DNA of 64,000 nt, taken from positions 1-64,000 of the forward strand of contig DATKUB010000006.1 in the NCBI GenBank assembly GCA_035530875.1, in the 5' to 3' direction. A program made the translations under genes and the position numbers. Shown here in pieces: positions 16,134-25,649 of this stretch. A model generated the notes under the pieces. It did no database searches. It saw nothing but the letters and a program-made list of their open reading frames with translations, and was not told the DNA's origin. Origin of the DNA: JANXYY01 sp035530875. Lineage in GTDB: Bacteria > Actinomycetota > Actinomycetes > Nanopelagicales > Nanopelagicaceae. Position 1 is the stretch's first letter. Each line of letters starts with the position of its first letter.

Positions 16134-17477
16134 CTAGTTCAGTGAGGCTAAAGCTTTCTCGATGATTTCCAAAGCTTCGACCAACAGATCCTCGGGCATA
16201 ACCAGCGGCGGCAAAAAGCGCAGCACGTTGCCGTAGGTTCCAGCGCTAAGGACTAGAACTCCTTCTTGCTGGCAGAACTTGGTGATGGCACTCACCGCTG
16301 CTGGGTTCGGCTCCTTAGTTCCTGGGAGCACCAGTTCGATGGCGATCATGGCGCCGCGGCCGCGGACCTCGCCGATAACCGGGTATTTCCGCTGCATCTC
16401 CGCAAGGGCGGGGAGCATGATCTCGCCAATGCGCCTAGCTTTAGCTTTCAGGTCGCCTTCTTTAATGGTTCTGATGGCGCCAATAGCCGCCGCACATGCG
16501 ATTGGCGATCCGCCATAGGTGCCGCCGAGTCCACCTGCGTGGACGCTATCCATAATTTCGGAGCGCCCGGTGACTGCCGACAGGGGTAATCCGCCAGCGA
16601 TTCCCTTAGCGGTTGCGATCAAATCGGGGATGATGCCTTCATCTTCGCAAGCGAACATGTCTCCAGTTCTGGCGAAACCAGTCTGAACTTCATCTGCGAT
16701 AAAGACGATGCCGTTTTCTTTGGCAAAGGCAGCAAGTCCAGGCAAGAAACCTTTTGGCGGAACGATGAAGCCGCCTTCGCCTTGGATTGGTTCAATCACA
16801 ATTGCCGCTACGTTTTCAGCTCCGATTTCCTTTTCGATCTTGTGGAGCACTTCTGTCAACGCTTCCTCAGCGCAATTATCGGACGAGCCGAACCAGCGAT
16901 ACGGATAGGCCATTGGCATGCGGTATATCTCGGAGGCAAAGGGACCGAATGAATGCTTGTATGGCATTGATTTCGCGGTCATTGCCATGGTCAGATTCGT
17001 GCGCCCATGGTAAGCGTGCTCAAAGACAACGACTGCGTCTCGTTTCGTATAGGCGCGAGCGATCTTCACTGCATTCTCGACAGCTTCAGCGCCCGAATTA
17101 AACAGGGCACTTTTCTTGGCGTGATCCCCGGGGGTTAATTCATTGAGCTCTTCGCATACCTCGACGTAACCTTCGTAAGGGGCGACCATGAAACAGGTAT
17201 GAGTGAATGACGCGACTTGGTTTTGCACGTTCTTCACCACATGGTCGGCACTGTTTCCAACATTTACGACCGCAATGCCCGCGCCCATATCGATGATGGA
17301 GTTGCCGTCGACATCCACGATCACGCCGCCGCCAGCTGCGCTGACGAACACCGGCATGGCCATACCAAGGCTGGCCGAGACGGCGTTGGTTCGTCGTTCA
17401 AGGAGCGCTTTGGATTTTGGTCCCGGAATTTCAGAGACAACTCGACGAACTTGGGGCAGTGAAGGGCCGCCGCTCAT
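16134..17477 (-). CDS. gabT: 4-aminobutyrate aminotransferase
   Basis: A 447-residue class III PLP aminotransferase of the GabT group. It has NVGNSADHVVKNVQNQ and FTHTCFMVAPYEGYVEVCEEL, ALFNSGAEAVENAVKIARAYT for cofactor phosphate binding, AIVIEPIQGEGGFIVPPKGFL, the aspartate in FIADEVQTGFARTGD, and the PLP lysine in IATAKGIAGGLPLSAV. It converts GABA and 2-oxoglutarate to succinate semialdehyde and glutamate, the step after aminobutyraldehyde oxidation. The ATG has an AGGAG site 6 bases upstream. It converges with the agmatinase gene (18 bases apart) and its promoter region backs onto dxr. Confidence 0.93.
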   Translation of the reverse strand: MSGGPSLPQVRRVVSEIPGPKSKALLERRTNAVSASLGMAMPVFVSAAGGGVIVDVDGNSIIDMGAGIAVVNVGNSADHVVKNVQNQVASFTHTCFMVAPYEGYVEVCEELNELTPGDHAKKSALFNSGAEAVENAVKIARAYTKRDAVVVFEHAYHGRTNLTMAMTAKSMPYKHSFGPFASEIYRMPMAYPYRWFGSSDNCAEEALTEVLHKIEKEIGAENVAAIVIEPIQGEGGFIVPPKGFLPGLAAFAKENGIVFIADEVQTGFARTGDMFACEDEGIIPDLIATAKGIAGGLPLSAVTGRSEIMDSVHAGGLGGTYGGSPIACAAAIGAIRTIKEGDLKAKARRIGEIMLPALAEMQRKYPVIGEVRGRGAMIAIELVLPGTKEPNPAAVSAITKFCQQEGVLVLSAGTYGNVLRFLPPLVMPEDLLVEALEIIEKALASLN

Positions 17478-17600
17478 GATTTCTCCTATAGATCTATTGA
17501 ACAGGGAAGTAACTTAAAAACCTCCTATAACTTACCGCAGAGGAGCCTTGGCCGAGTTCTAAATGACTCATGGGCACCTTGACTCTGAGAGGATGGGGCA

Positions 17601-18770
17601 GTGGCAATGACCCGACGACGAATCATCCTGCTTGGATCAACCGGATCTATCGGTAGCCAGGCGCTAGGCGTCATTGCCGAACATCCCGACCGATTCGAAC
17701 TTGTGGCAATTTGCGCCCAGGGCACCTCGGCCGATCTGCTGATTTCCCAGGCACTAACCACTGGAGTCCAAGTTGTCGGGGTCGCCGATTCCAGAACTGG
17801 TGAATTAGTTCGGGCGGCTCTTCCTGGGGTAGAGGTGATTGATGGCGAGGGTGCGGCCGAAGAGATTGCTTCCCGCCCGGCCGATTTGGTCCTCAATGGG
17901 ATAACCGGTTCCATTGGCCTTCGTCCAACGATTGCCGCCTTGACGGCGGGATCACTTCTGGCGCTGGCCAACAAGGAATCGCTCGTTGCCGGCGGGCCAC
18001 TGGTTAAAGCAGCGGCCCGCCTTGGCCAGATTATTCCGGTCGACTCTGAGCATTCGGCGCTGGCTCAAGCCCTTAGGGCCGGTAGGGCCAGCGAGGTGAA
18101 CCGATTGATCCTGACCGCTAGTGGTGGGCCATTTCGGGGCCGGGATCGCAAATCCCTGGCCAACGTTAAATTAAGCGACGCGCTTGCTCATCCAACCTGG
18201 CAGATGGGGCCGGTCGTAACAATAAATTCGGCCACCATGGTCAACAAGGGGCTAGAGCTGATTGAAGCTCATCTTCTCTTCGACGTTCCCTATGCTCAGA
18301 TTGAAACAGTGGTCCACCCACAATCGATCGTTCATTCACTGGTTGAGTTTGTGGATGGCTCAACAATTGCGCAGGCGAGTCCACCCAACATGAGAATCCC
18401 AATTGCACTGGCGCTCTCCTGGCCGGAGCGCTTAGCGGAGATCGCCCCGCCGTGCGATTGGCGGCAAAGTTCTTCTTGGACATTTGAGCCGATCGACCAT
18501 GAGACCTTTCCAGCAGTGGAAATTGCCAGGCGGGCAGGAGTGGCTGGCGGCGTCGCGCCAGCGGCCTTCAATGCAGCAAACGAGGAGTGCGTTGCGGCAT
18601 TTGCTAAGGGGCAGCTTGATTTCCTTGGAATCTCACGGGTAATCGAGCAGATTGTCCATTATGTGATTGGACAAGCCAATAGCATTCCTCGTGATGTAGC
18701 AGATGTATTGAGCGCCGAGTCCCTCGCTCGCGAGCAGGCACGCAAACTGATCAGCGGAATGGCTCGGTGA
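17601..18770 (+). CDS. dxr: 1-deoxy-D-xylulose 5-phosphate reductoisomerase
   Basis: Dxr (389 residues) converts DXP to 2-C-methylerythritol 4-phosphate with NADPH, the first committed step of the non-mevalonate isoprenoid pathway. The NADPH-binding GSTGSIGSQALGVI opens the protein. LANKESLVAGG, the metal-binding PVDSEHSAL, LTASGGPFRGR, and ATMVNKGLELIEAHLLF with HPQSIVHSLVEF form the active site. The GTG at 17601 fits a GAGAGGA site at 17586-17592 better than the ATG six bases on. Dxr, the site-2 protease, IspG, a GNAT and ProS follow each other closely, as in other actinobacteria. Confidence 0.96.
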   Translation: MAMTRRRIILLGSTGSIGSQALGVIAEHPDRFELVAICAQGTSADLLISQALTTGVQVVGVADSRTGELVRAALPGVEVIDGEGAAEEIASRPADLVLNGITGSIGLRPTIAALTAGSLLALANKESLVAGGPLVKAAARLGQIIPVDSEHSALAQALRAGRASEVNRLILTASGGPFRGRDRKSLANVKLSDALAHPTWQMGPVVTINSATMVNKGLELIEAHLLFDVPYAQIETVVHPQSIVHSLVEFVDGSTIAQASPPNMRIPIALALSWPERLAEIAPPCDWRQSSSWTFEPIDHETFPAVEIARRAGVAGGVAPAAFNAANEECVAAFAKGQLDFLGISRVIEQIVHYVIGQANSIPRDVADVLSAESLAREQARKLISGMAR

Positions 18771-18775
18771 GGTAG

Positions 18776-19954
18776 ATGAGTTGGATCGGCATTATCGCTT
18801 TTGTGGTTGCCTTGGTCGCCTCAGTGATGATTCACGAAGCCGGACATTTTCTGATGGCCAGGCGCTTTGGCATGAAAGTTACCGAGTTTTTTGTGGGATT
18901 TGGCCCCCGACTTTATTCGAGGGTGCGCGGCGAAACAGAGTATGGAGTTAAGGCAATTCCGGCGGGCGGATACGTCCGAATTATTGGAATGACCCCTTCT
19001 GAGCAGATCGCACCCGAGGATGAACCCCGAGCTTTTTATCGAGCAAGCGTCGGTCGTCGGATAGCAGTTCTTGCAGCGGGATCGATCAGTCACATCGTGC
19101 TTGGATTTTTGCTGGTTTATCTACTGCTCGCCGGAGTTGGCGTGAGCGTTCAAACGACGACTCTTGGCTCCGTATCTAAGTGCTTGCCGACAAGCACAAA
19201 TGTTGACTGTACAGCCAGTTCCACGCCATCACCTGCCTTAGCGGCCGGCCTCAAACCCCAAGACCGGTTAGTTGCGATCAACGGAACCAAGCTGAATTCT
19301 TGGTCAGATGCAGTGAAAGTAATTCAGGGCTCTGCGAATAAGCCACTTCAAATTACGATAGAGCGCGATCACAAGTTGCTGACGTTAAAGGCAACACCAG
19401 CCGAAGTTGCCGGGAAAGGACTTCTTGGAATCACTAGCGAAATTGCCAGCAAACGCGAAAACCCGGCCGTAGCAGTCAAGGACGCGGCGGGGTCAACCTG
19501 GAAAATGGGAAGTCAGAGCATCCTGGCCTTAGTCACCTTGCCGGCGAAAATCCCAGGTCTTTGGCGCCAAACATTCGATAATCAGCCTCGTGATCTAAAT
19601 GGGCTGGTTGGCGTAGTTGGTGTTGCGCGCGTTTCTGGGCAGACCTTCTCGGCTCGGGACCTGCCCTGGAGTGAGCGAATAGGCACCTTTATTCTCATTC
19701 TGGCCAGCCTCAACATCTTTATCGGCATTTTCAACGCGCTCCCGCTTCCGCCCTTAGACGGCGGTCATATCGCAGTTGCCCTGGTTGATAAATGGCGAAG
19801 CATGAAGGCAAGACGGCGGGGCCTTGCTAGCCCGGCGCCCTTTGACGTCGCCTCATTAATTCCCGTTACCTTGGTGGTGCTTGGCCTGTTGGTGAGTTTG
19901 TCGCTCCTTCTTTTGGCCGCAGATATCGTCAACCCTGTCCGACTTAACCTCTAG
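18776..19954 (+). CDS. Site-2 (RseP/Rip1-type) zinc metalloprotease
   Basis: A 392-residue intramembrane protease. The first membrane helix carries the zinc motif HEAGH (residues about 21-25, in SVMIHEAGHFLMARR). A PDZ domain lies around residues 150-220 (AAGLKPQDRLVAINGTKLNSWSDAV). The third zinc ligand is in NIFIGIFNALPLPPLDGGH, and two more membrane helices end the protein. Such proteases cut anti-sigma factors or remnant peptides in the membrane; in mycobacteria the homologue is Rip1. It starts five bases after dxr with GAGG just upstream. The natural substrate cannot be told from the sequence. Confidence 0.94.
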   Translation: MSWIGIIAFVVALVASVMIHEAGHFLMARRFGMKVTEFFVGFGPRLYSRVRGETEYGVKAIPAGGYVRIIGMTPSEQIAPEDEPRAFYRASVGRRIAVLAAGSISHIVLGFLLVYLLLAGVGVSVQTTTLGSVSKCLPTSTNVDCTASSTPSPALAAGLKPQDRLVAINGTKLNSWSDAVKVIQGSANKPLQITIERDHKLLTLKATPAEVAGKGLLGITSEIASKRENPAVAVKDAAGSTWKMGSQSILALVTLPAKIPGLWRQTFDNQPRDLNGLVGVVGVARVSGQTFSARDLPWSERIGTFILILASLNIFIGIFNALPLPPLDGGHIAVALVDKWRSMKARRRGLASPAPFDVASLIPVTLVVLGLLVSLSLLLLAADIVNPVRLNL

Positions 19955-19974
19955 AAGTGCGAGAAGATTGAGAC

Positions 19975-21129
19975 ATGACCATCAATCTCGGCAGTCCCGC
20001 TATTCCACCCCGACCGCTGGCCCTTAGGCGAGTCAGCCGTGAAATAAAGGTCGGCTCAGTTCTCGTCGGTGGGAATGCACCGGTCAGTGTTCAGTCAATG
20101 ACCACCACTCTCACTTCTGACGTAAACGCCACCTTGCAGCAGATCGCCGAGTTGACCGCAACTGGCTGCCAGATTGTGCGCGTTGCCGTACCTAGTCAAG
20201 ATGATGCCGATGCGCTTGCGATGATTGCAAAGAAATCACAGATTCCGGTGATTGCGGATATCCATTTTCAGCCCAAATATGTTTTTGCGGCCATTGATGC
20301 AGGTTGTGCTGCAGTACGCGTCAACCCCGGAAATATAAAGCAGTTTGATGACAAGATAAAAGAAATTGCAAAAGCAGCGGGCGATGCAAATGTGCCCATT
20401 CGAATCGGCGTTAACGCTGGGTCACTTGATGCGCGTTTGCTGGCAAAGTATGGCAAGGCGACTCCAGAAGCCCTTGTTGAATCGGCACTTTGGGAATGCT
20501 CGCTGTTTGAAGAGCACAACTTCCGCGACATCAAGATTTCAGTAAAACATCATGATCCAGTGGTGATGATCCAGGCTTACCGCCTCCTCGCAGAGCAGTG
20601 CGATTACCCGCTCCACTTGGGGGTGACCGAGGCTGGCCCGATCTTCCAAGGCACGATCAAGTCGGCAGTTGCTTTTGGCGCCCTCCTTGCCGAAGGAATC
20701 GGTGACACAATCCGAGTCTCCCTTTCGGCACCACCTGTTGAGGAAGTGAAGGTGGGGATCGCAATTTTAGAATCGCTCGGCCTTCGCCAACGCAAACTTG
20801 AAATCGTCTCCTGCCCTTCATGCGGCCGGGCTCAAGTCGACGTCTATTCACTGGCTGAACGAGTGCAAGCGGGGCTGCAGGGAATGACCGTACCGTTGCG
20901 GGTGGCGGTAATGGGATGTGTCGTAAACGGTCCTGGCGAAGCGCGAGAAGCCGATCTCGGCGTCGCATCTGGAAACGGAAAAGGGCAGATCTTTGTTAAG
21001 GGCAAGGTCATAAAGACCGTTCCGGAATCGATGATTGTAGAAACCTTGATCGAAGAGGCGATGCGCCTGGCCGAAGAAATGGAGTCCGTGGGCATCGAAT
21101 CTGGTGAGCCGAGCATTAGCGTTCAATGA
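19975..21129 (+). CDS. ispG: 4-hydroxy-3-methylbut-2-en-1-yl diphosphate synthase
   Basis: IspG (384 residues) reduces MEcPP to HMBPP, the penultimate step of the MEP isoprenoid pathway, using a [4Fe-4S] cluster. The TIM-barrel part opens with VGSVLVGGNAPVSVQSMTTT and contains VIADIHFQPKY and VRVNPGNIK. The cluster cysteines are in SCPSCGRAQVD and AVMGCVVNGPGEAREAD. Length is normal. It lies in the same transcription unit as dxr, so two pathway enzymes are co-expressed, and its stop overlaps the next ATG as ATGA. Confidence 0.96.
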   Translation: MTINLGSPAIPPRPLALRRVSREIKVGSVLVGGNAPVSVQSMTTTLTSDVNATLQQIAELTATGCQIVRVAVPSQDDADALAMIAKKSQIPVIADIHFQPKYVFAAIDAGCAAVRVNPGNIKQFDDKIKEIAKAAGDANVPIRIGVNAGSLDARLLAKYGKATPEALVESALWECSLFEEHNFRDIKISVKHHDPVVMIQAYRLLAEQCDYPLHLGVTEAGPIFQGTIKSAVAFGALLAEGIGDTIRVSLSAPPVEEVKVGIAILESLGLRQRKLEIVSCPSCGRAQVDVYSLAERVQAGLQGMTVPLRVAVMGCVVNGPGEAREADLGVASGNGKGQIFVKGKVIKTVPESMIVETLIEEAMRLAEEMESVGIESGEPSISVQ

Positions 21130-21989
21130 CTTTGCCAGCGCGCCGTCTTGAGTCGCACGAGAATCTCGGAACTGAGATTCTCGAAATATTGAATCGTGAT
21201 CCAGTGGTTAACTGTTTTCTTTATTCACGACTCGAACCGTTGTTCCGTAAGCCGTTTATTCCAAACCAGTCAGTTAAAGCCCTTATTGGCGGGGAGGTAT
21301 GGCTCGCAGAGGAGGGTGGAAGTGTCTCCGCTCTCTGTTATGTCGGCGCCAACCTGGTACCAACTCCAGCGAATCCGGCGGCGATCGAATCGTTCGCCCG
21401 ACGAGCTACAAGAGTTGGTCGGAGTTGTTCCTCGCTAGTTGGTCCCAGGGAAACGGTGCTAAGTCTCTGGGACCAAATCTCGGATTCTTGGGGACCCACC
21501 CGAACAGTGCGGGAAAATCAACCGCTCTTAGTGATCGATCATGCTCCCCTTGCCCGGCCGGACGAGCGAGTACGGCGGGTACAACCGGTGGAGTTGGCAC
21601 AGTTCCTGCCAGCAAGTATCGCCATGTTCGCCGAAGAGCTTGGGGTTTCGCCAATCGGACCAGACGGCGGAGCGCTTTACCGAGCGAAATTAGCAAGTCA
21701 AGTATTGGAGGGGCTGGCTTTCGCTATTTTTGAAAACAATGAGGTGATCTTCAAATGCGAGATTGGTGCGCTTTCGCCGAGCGCCTGCCAAATTCAAGGG
21801 GTCTGGACAAAGCCCGAACTTCGCGGTCGAGGAATCGGGACGGCGGGCTTAGCGCGCGTTGTCGAGTTTGCACTCGAAATAGCGCCGGCGGTATGCCTAT
21901 ATGTGAACGACTTCAACACTGCGGCTCGGCGAAGTTACGACAAGATCGGCTTCCGAGGGGTCGGTGCCTTTGCATCCGTTCTCTTCTAG
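21126..21989 (+). CDS. GNAT N-acetyltransferase with N-terminal DUF4081-type domain
   Basis: A 287-residue protein of a family conserved next to ispG in actinobacteria. The N-terminal half (residues about 20-150, including EILNRDPVVNCFLYSRLE and VGPRETVLSLWDQISDSWG) matches DUF4081. The C-terminal half is a GNAT fold with the acetyl-CoA loop GVWTKPELRGRGIGTAGLARVVEF and the closing LYVNDFNTAARRSYDKIGF. The acceptor is unknown. The ATG overlaps the ispG stop by four bases, so translation is coupled. Confidence 0.88.
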   Translation: MTLPARRLESHENLGTEILEILNRDPVVNCFLYSRLEPLFRKPFIPNQSVKALIGGEVWLAEEGGSVSALCYVGANLVPTPANPAAIESFARRATRVGRSCSSLVGPRETVLSLWDQISDSWGPTRTVRENQPLLVIDHAPLARPDERVRRVQPVELAQFLPASIAMFAEELGVSPIGPDGGALYRAKLASQVLEGLAFAIFENNEVIFKCEIGALSPSACQIQGVWTKPELRGRGIGTAGLARVVEFALEIAPAVCLYVNDFNTAARRSYDKIGFRGVGAFASVLF

Positions 21990-22064
21990 GTAGGATTGCG
22001 ACGTTGCGAATAAGTGGCCACTCGATTCGAAGAGAATCTAGAAGGAAACAAAGGGGTCTTGCCT

Positions 22065-23792
22065 GTGTTACGGATGTCATCGCTTTTCCTTCGCACCTTG
22101 CGAGAGGATCCGGCCGATGCTGAGGTCGCGAGCCACCGACTCCTAGTCCGCGCGGGGTACGTCCGCCGGGTTGCGGCCGGAATCTACTCATGGTTGCCGC
22201 TTGGCGTAATGGTTCTTAGGAATGTTGAAAATATTGTTCGCGAAGAGATGGATCGCGCCGGATTCCAAGAGGTCCACTTTCCGGCATTGCTACCGCGTGA
22301 GCCGTATGAGCGCACCAATCGTTGGAATGAATATGGCCCGGACCTTTTCAAACTCAAAGACCGAAAAGGCGGAGACTATCTACTAGGCCCCACCCATGAA
22401 GAGATGTTCACTCTTATGGTCAAGGGCGAGTACTCCTCATACAAAGATGTACCTCTAGTGATCTATCAGATTCAGACGAAATATCGCGACGAACCTCGCC
22501 CGCGCAGCGGCATCATTCGCGGTCGAGAATTCATCATGAAAGATTCATACTCATTCGATATTGACGATGAAGGCTTAAACCTTTCCTACGAGAGACATCG
22601 AGCCGCTTACATCAGCACTTTTGATCGTCTCGGGCTCCACTACTCAATTGTTTCTGCCATGTCTGGGGCCATGGGCGGCTCGCACTCTGAAGAGTTCTTG
22701 GCACCTTGCGAAACGGGAGAGGACACCTATGTGCTCTGCCCATCTTGCGGATACGCGGCCAATGTTGAGGCAGTGGCCACCCCGATTACCGAGATCAGGG
22801 ACATCAGTGAGATTCCCGCGCTCGAGGTGTTGGAAACCCCTAATACGCCCACGATTGATTCGCTCGTTTCGATTTTGAATGCCCGTTACGAGGGCGAGTT
22901 CAGTGCTGGTGACACTTTGAAAAACATTCTCCTCATGGCCGATAAGGAACCGATTTCGGTTCTCGTTCCGGGTGATCGCGAAGTGGACTTGAAACGCCTT
23001 GAGGCAAATCTTCCAGGCGTCATAGAGCTACGTCTTTTCGACGAGAGCGATTTCGCTGCGCGACCCAATCTGGTTAAGGGCTACGTAGGCCCACAAGATG
23101 CAAAATCTTTTGGGCTGCGTCTTCTGGCCGATCCTCGAGTTGGACCAGGAACAGTTTGGATTACCGGGGCAAATCAGAAGGATCGTCATGCTCGTTACGT
23201 AGTCTCTGGTAGGGATTTTGAAGTAGACCAATTTGTTGAAGCGGTTGAAATACGAGTCGGCGATTTCTGCCCAGACTGCAATACGCCAGTAATTATCGAT
23301 CGTGCCATTGAAATCGGTCACATTTTTCAACTGGGACGCAAATTCGCGCAGGCCTTGGACCTAACTGTTCTCGACGCTGAAGGAAAACAACGCGTACTAA
23401 CGATGGGTTCCTATGGAATCGGCGTCTCTCGCGGTGTCGCGGCGGTTGCTGAGCAGACTTGCGACTCCCTGGGTCTTTGTTGGCCTCGCGAAGTCGCGCC
23501 AGCCGATGTCCACTTGGTCGCCACTGGGAAAGACCAACAACCCTTCGATGCGGCCGAGACCCTCGCAACCGAGTTGGAGTCAGCTGGACTTCGGATCCTG
23601 CTCGATGACCGTCGAGAGGCAAGCCCAGGCGTCAAATTCAAAGACGCTGAACTCATCGGCATTCCCACCATCGTCGTAGTCGGAAAAGGACTCGCTAACG
23701 GCACCATCGAAGTTCGCAACCGGAAGTCGGGCGTGCGCATCGATGTTCCGGTTGCTGATGCGGCGGCGGCCATCATCGCCGCCTGTAGATAG
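22065..23792 (+). CDS. proS: Prolyl-tRNA synthetase, bacterial type
   Basis: A class II synthetase of about 575 residues that charges tRNA-Pro. It opens with LRMSSLFLRTLREDPADAE. Motif 1 is near RNVENIVREEMDRAGFQEVHFPALLP, motif 2 near YQIQTKYRDEPRPRSGIIRGREFIMKDSYSFD, motif 3 near GSYGIGVSRGVAAVAEQ. The insertion domain that edits mischarged Ala-tRNA-Pro lies around residues 240-380, and the anticodon-binding domain is C-terminal. I chose the GTG at 22065, eight bases after AAGGGG, because family members start there; a GTG at 22014 would add 17 residues without support. Confidence 0.95.
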   Translation: MLRMSSLFLRTLREDPADAEVASHRLLVRAGYVRRVAAGIYSWLPLGVMVLRNVENIVREEMDRAGFQEVHFPALLPREPYERTNRWNEYGPDLFKLKDRKGGDYLLGPTHEEMFTLMVKGEYSSYKDVPLVIYQIQTKYRDEPRPRSGIIRGREFIMKDSYSFDIDDEGLNLSYERHRAAYISTFDRLGLHYSIVSAMSGAMGGSHSEEFLAPCETGEDTYVLCPSCGYAANVEAVATPITEIRDISEIPALEVLETPNTPTIDSLVSILNARYEGEFSAGDTLKNILLMADKEPISVLVPGDREVDLKRLEANLPGVIELRLFDESDFAARPNLVKGYVGPQDAKSFGLRLLADPRVGPGTVWITGANQKDRHARYVVSGRDFEVDQFVEAVEIRVGDFCPDCNTPVIIDRAIEIGHIFQLGRKFAQALDLTVLDAEGKQRVLTMGSYGIGVSRGVAAVAEQTCDSLGLCWPREVAPADVHLVATGKDQQPFDAAETLATELESAGLRILLDDRREASPGVKFKDAELIGIPTIVVVGKGLANGTIEVRNRKSGVRIDVPVADAAAAIIAACR

Positions 23793-23799
23793 GCAGAAC

Positions 23800-24573
23800 G
23801 TGCACCTTGGGGCGCTCAGCCTGTTTTTCCTCGGGCTGGCATCAGTTAGTGCCGGCTTTGTAGATGCAATCGCAGGTGGCGGCGGGCTGATCCAGCTACC
23901 GGCGCTGCTAATTGCTGGACCCACAACCCCGATTGCCCAAGTTCTCGGCACCAACAAGTTAGCCTCAATTTTTGGCACCGCCAGCGCAACTCTCGCCTAT
24001 TCGAGGAAGGCCAGACCCGATCTGGCTACGGCCTTGCCAATGGCGGTCGCTGCCTTCATTGGTGCCGCCGGCGGCGCCTCGGTGGCCACTCGAATCCCTA
24101 CCTCATTTTTCAAACCGGTCATTCTGGTTCTCTTGGTTGTGGTTGGGCTCTACACCTGGCGAAAGCCCAACTTGGGTGAATTTGAATCTCTCCGCTTCTC
24201 TAAGCACCGCCACTCAGCCCTGGCAACTGGGATTGGCCTGGTGATCGGTTTCTACGACGGGCTATTTGGACCTGGCACGGGCACATTTTTGATCTTTGTT
24301 CTGGTTGGGCTGCTCGGTTATGCATTTCTCAAAGCGTCAGCCACCGCCAAGGTGGTAAATGTGGGCACCAACGCGGCCGCGCTATTGGTGTTCGGCTATC
24401 ACGGGGCGATCTTGTTCTCGCTCGGTTTCTACCTAGCCGCCTGCAATGTGTCCGGTTCGATCCTCGGGGCGCGATTGGCCATTCGCGGCGGCTCTGCTCT
24501 GATTCGCAAGGTTTTTCTTGGCGTGCTTTTTCTACTTGTCCTAAGGCTTGCTTGGGATACTTTTCACGGCTAG
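23800..24573 (+). CDS. TSUP/TauE-SafE family membrane transporter
   Basis: A membrane protein of about 257 residues with eight predicted helices. The first repeat opens with FFLGLASVSAGFVDAIAGGGGLIQLPALL and the second has GIGLVIGFYDGLFGPGTGTFLIFVLVGLLGY, the duplicated glycine-rich signature of the TauE/SafE (DUF81) family. Members export sulfite, sulfoacetate or other small organic anions; substrate unknown here. The GTG at 23800 lies eight bases after the proS stop; an ATG at 23743 would overlap proS by 50 bases. The end overlaps the convergent lipoprotein gene by 33 bases. Confidence 0.88.
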   Translation: MHLGALSLFFLGLASVSAGFVDAIAGGGGLIQLPALLIAGPTTPIAQVLGTNKLASIFGTASATLAYSRKARPDLATALPMAVAAFIGAAGGASVATRIPTSFFKPVILVLLVVVGLYTWRKPNLGEFESLRFSKHRHSALATGIGLVIGFYDGLFGPGTGTFLIFVLVGLLGYAFLKASATAKVVNVGTNAAALLVFGYHGAILFSLGFYLAACNVSGSILGARLAIRGGSALIRKVFLGVLFLLVLRLAWDTFHG

Positions 24574-25035
24574 TGCAAGCGCGGCTAACCTCGCCTCAAC
24601 ACCAGATAGAAAAACTCGGGCCTCCTCGGCATTTTGAAGCGGGCTATTTGCGTCATAGGCAGCAAGCGCGCCTACTGGTTTGACCCCAGCTTCTTTGAGG
24701 TCGGCAATTAAGTGGTCTCGCTCAACCTCGTGTTCCCGAAGACGCTTGAGTGCGCCAGGGATCTGGTCCATCGGCAACAAGCTGGCGGCTCGACCGTAGG
24801 CCCAGATCGCTGCGTGTTCCCCGGCCAGGTAGTTCTCGATTGAGGCGATGGCCACCGTTGTCGGGTCTGGTGTCAAGGAGGTGGTGGCGATGCTGGTCGG
24901 GGTGGCACCGGTAGTTGTTGCCCCCGGGTTGGTTCCGGCGCACCCGGTCGCTGTAGCGAAGACGCCAAGCGCGAGCGCTAATCGGGCGAGAAGTGGCAAC
25001 CCGTTAGTTCTTTGGCGAAGTTGGCGAATATCCAT
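24541..25035 (-). CDS. Putative lipoprotein with DUF4439 (ferritin-like) domain
   Basis: A protein of about 164 residues starting MDIRQLRQ. It has a signal peptide and a lipobox-like ATGC, then a Thr/Ser/Pro-rich linker (about residues 30-60) and a four-helix part with ENYLAGEHAAIWAYGRAAS and LREHEVERDHLIADL. The spaced acidic and histidine residues are the pattern of the ferritin-like DUF4439 family. Metal binding at the outer face of the membrane is possible but not shown. A longer frame to 25146 exists; I prefer the ATG at 25035, whose only upstream signal is a CATTCT element 7 bases away, so it may be leaderless. Confidence 0.72.
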   Translation of the reverse strand: MDIRQLRQRTNGLPLLARLALALGVFATATGCAGTNPGATTTGATPTSIATTSLTPDPTTVAIASIENYLAGEHAAIWAYGRAASLLPMDQIPGALKRLREHEVERDHLIADLKEAGVKPVGALAAYDANSPLQNAEEARVFLSGVEARLAALALAVKSIPSKP

Positions 25036-25166
25036 GTAGGAAAGAATGCCAGTCCGAAGCGCTACTCTTTGTCGCTCAAGGCATACGATCAAGGTAGTAA
25101 CAACCCAGAAGTATCCAGACAGATCTAAATGTAGCGAGCGCGCCAAAACTTCACATGGAGGCAGAT

Positions 25167-25649
25167 ATGCCAGGCAGGTCCGAGACCGCCGATTTGATCG
25201 CCTCAGCGCTCGCCCCGTTGCTGGCGACGGAGAAAATTGATCTTGAGTCCCTGGAAATCACGCCGGCCGGAAAGCGGCGCGTAATTCGAGTTCTCATTGA
25301 CAGCGATGGCGGGATTTCCCTGGATCAAGTCGCTGCTGTCTCGAAAGAAGTTTCGGCTGAACTTGATCGCCTCGATGAGAGCGGGCAGTTAGGTCAGAAT
25401 CCCTACGTTCTTGAGGTCAGTTCCCCCGGAGTGGATCGCCCACTAACACTTGCCCGGCATTGGCGACGAAATATCTCGCGCTTGGTTAAGTGCTCGATGA
25501 CGGATGGTACGACTCTTCACGGCCGGATTGTCGCTGCAGATGAATTTCAATCAGTCGTAATGGTTGATGGGATTGAGAAGTCCATTTTGTATCCAAACGT
25601 AAAGAAAGCTCACATTGAGATCGAGTTCAATCGAACGGATGAAAATTAA
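25167..25649 (+). CDS. rimP: Ribosome maturation factor RimP
   Basis: RimP (about 160 residues) helps assemble the 30S subunit. The N-terminal alpha-beta domain contains GKRRVIRVLIDSDGGISLDQVAAVSKEVSAELD and YVLEVSSPGVDRPLT; the C-terminal small barrel follows. I chose the ATG at 25167 because GGAGG at 25157-25161 is correctly spaced for it; an in-frame ATG at 25155 overlaps that site. nusA starts on the next base after its stop, the standard rimP-nusA-ylxR-infB order. Confidence 0.93.
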   Translation: MPGRSETADLIASALAPLLATEKIDLESLEITPAGKRRVIRVLIDSDGGISLDQVAAVSKEVSAELDRLDESGQLGQNPYVLEVSSPGVDRPLTLARHWRRNISRLVKCSMTDGTTLHGRIVAADEFQSVVMVDGIEKSILYPNVKKAHIEIEFNRTDEN

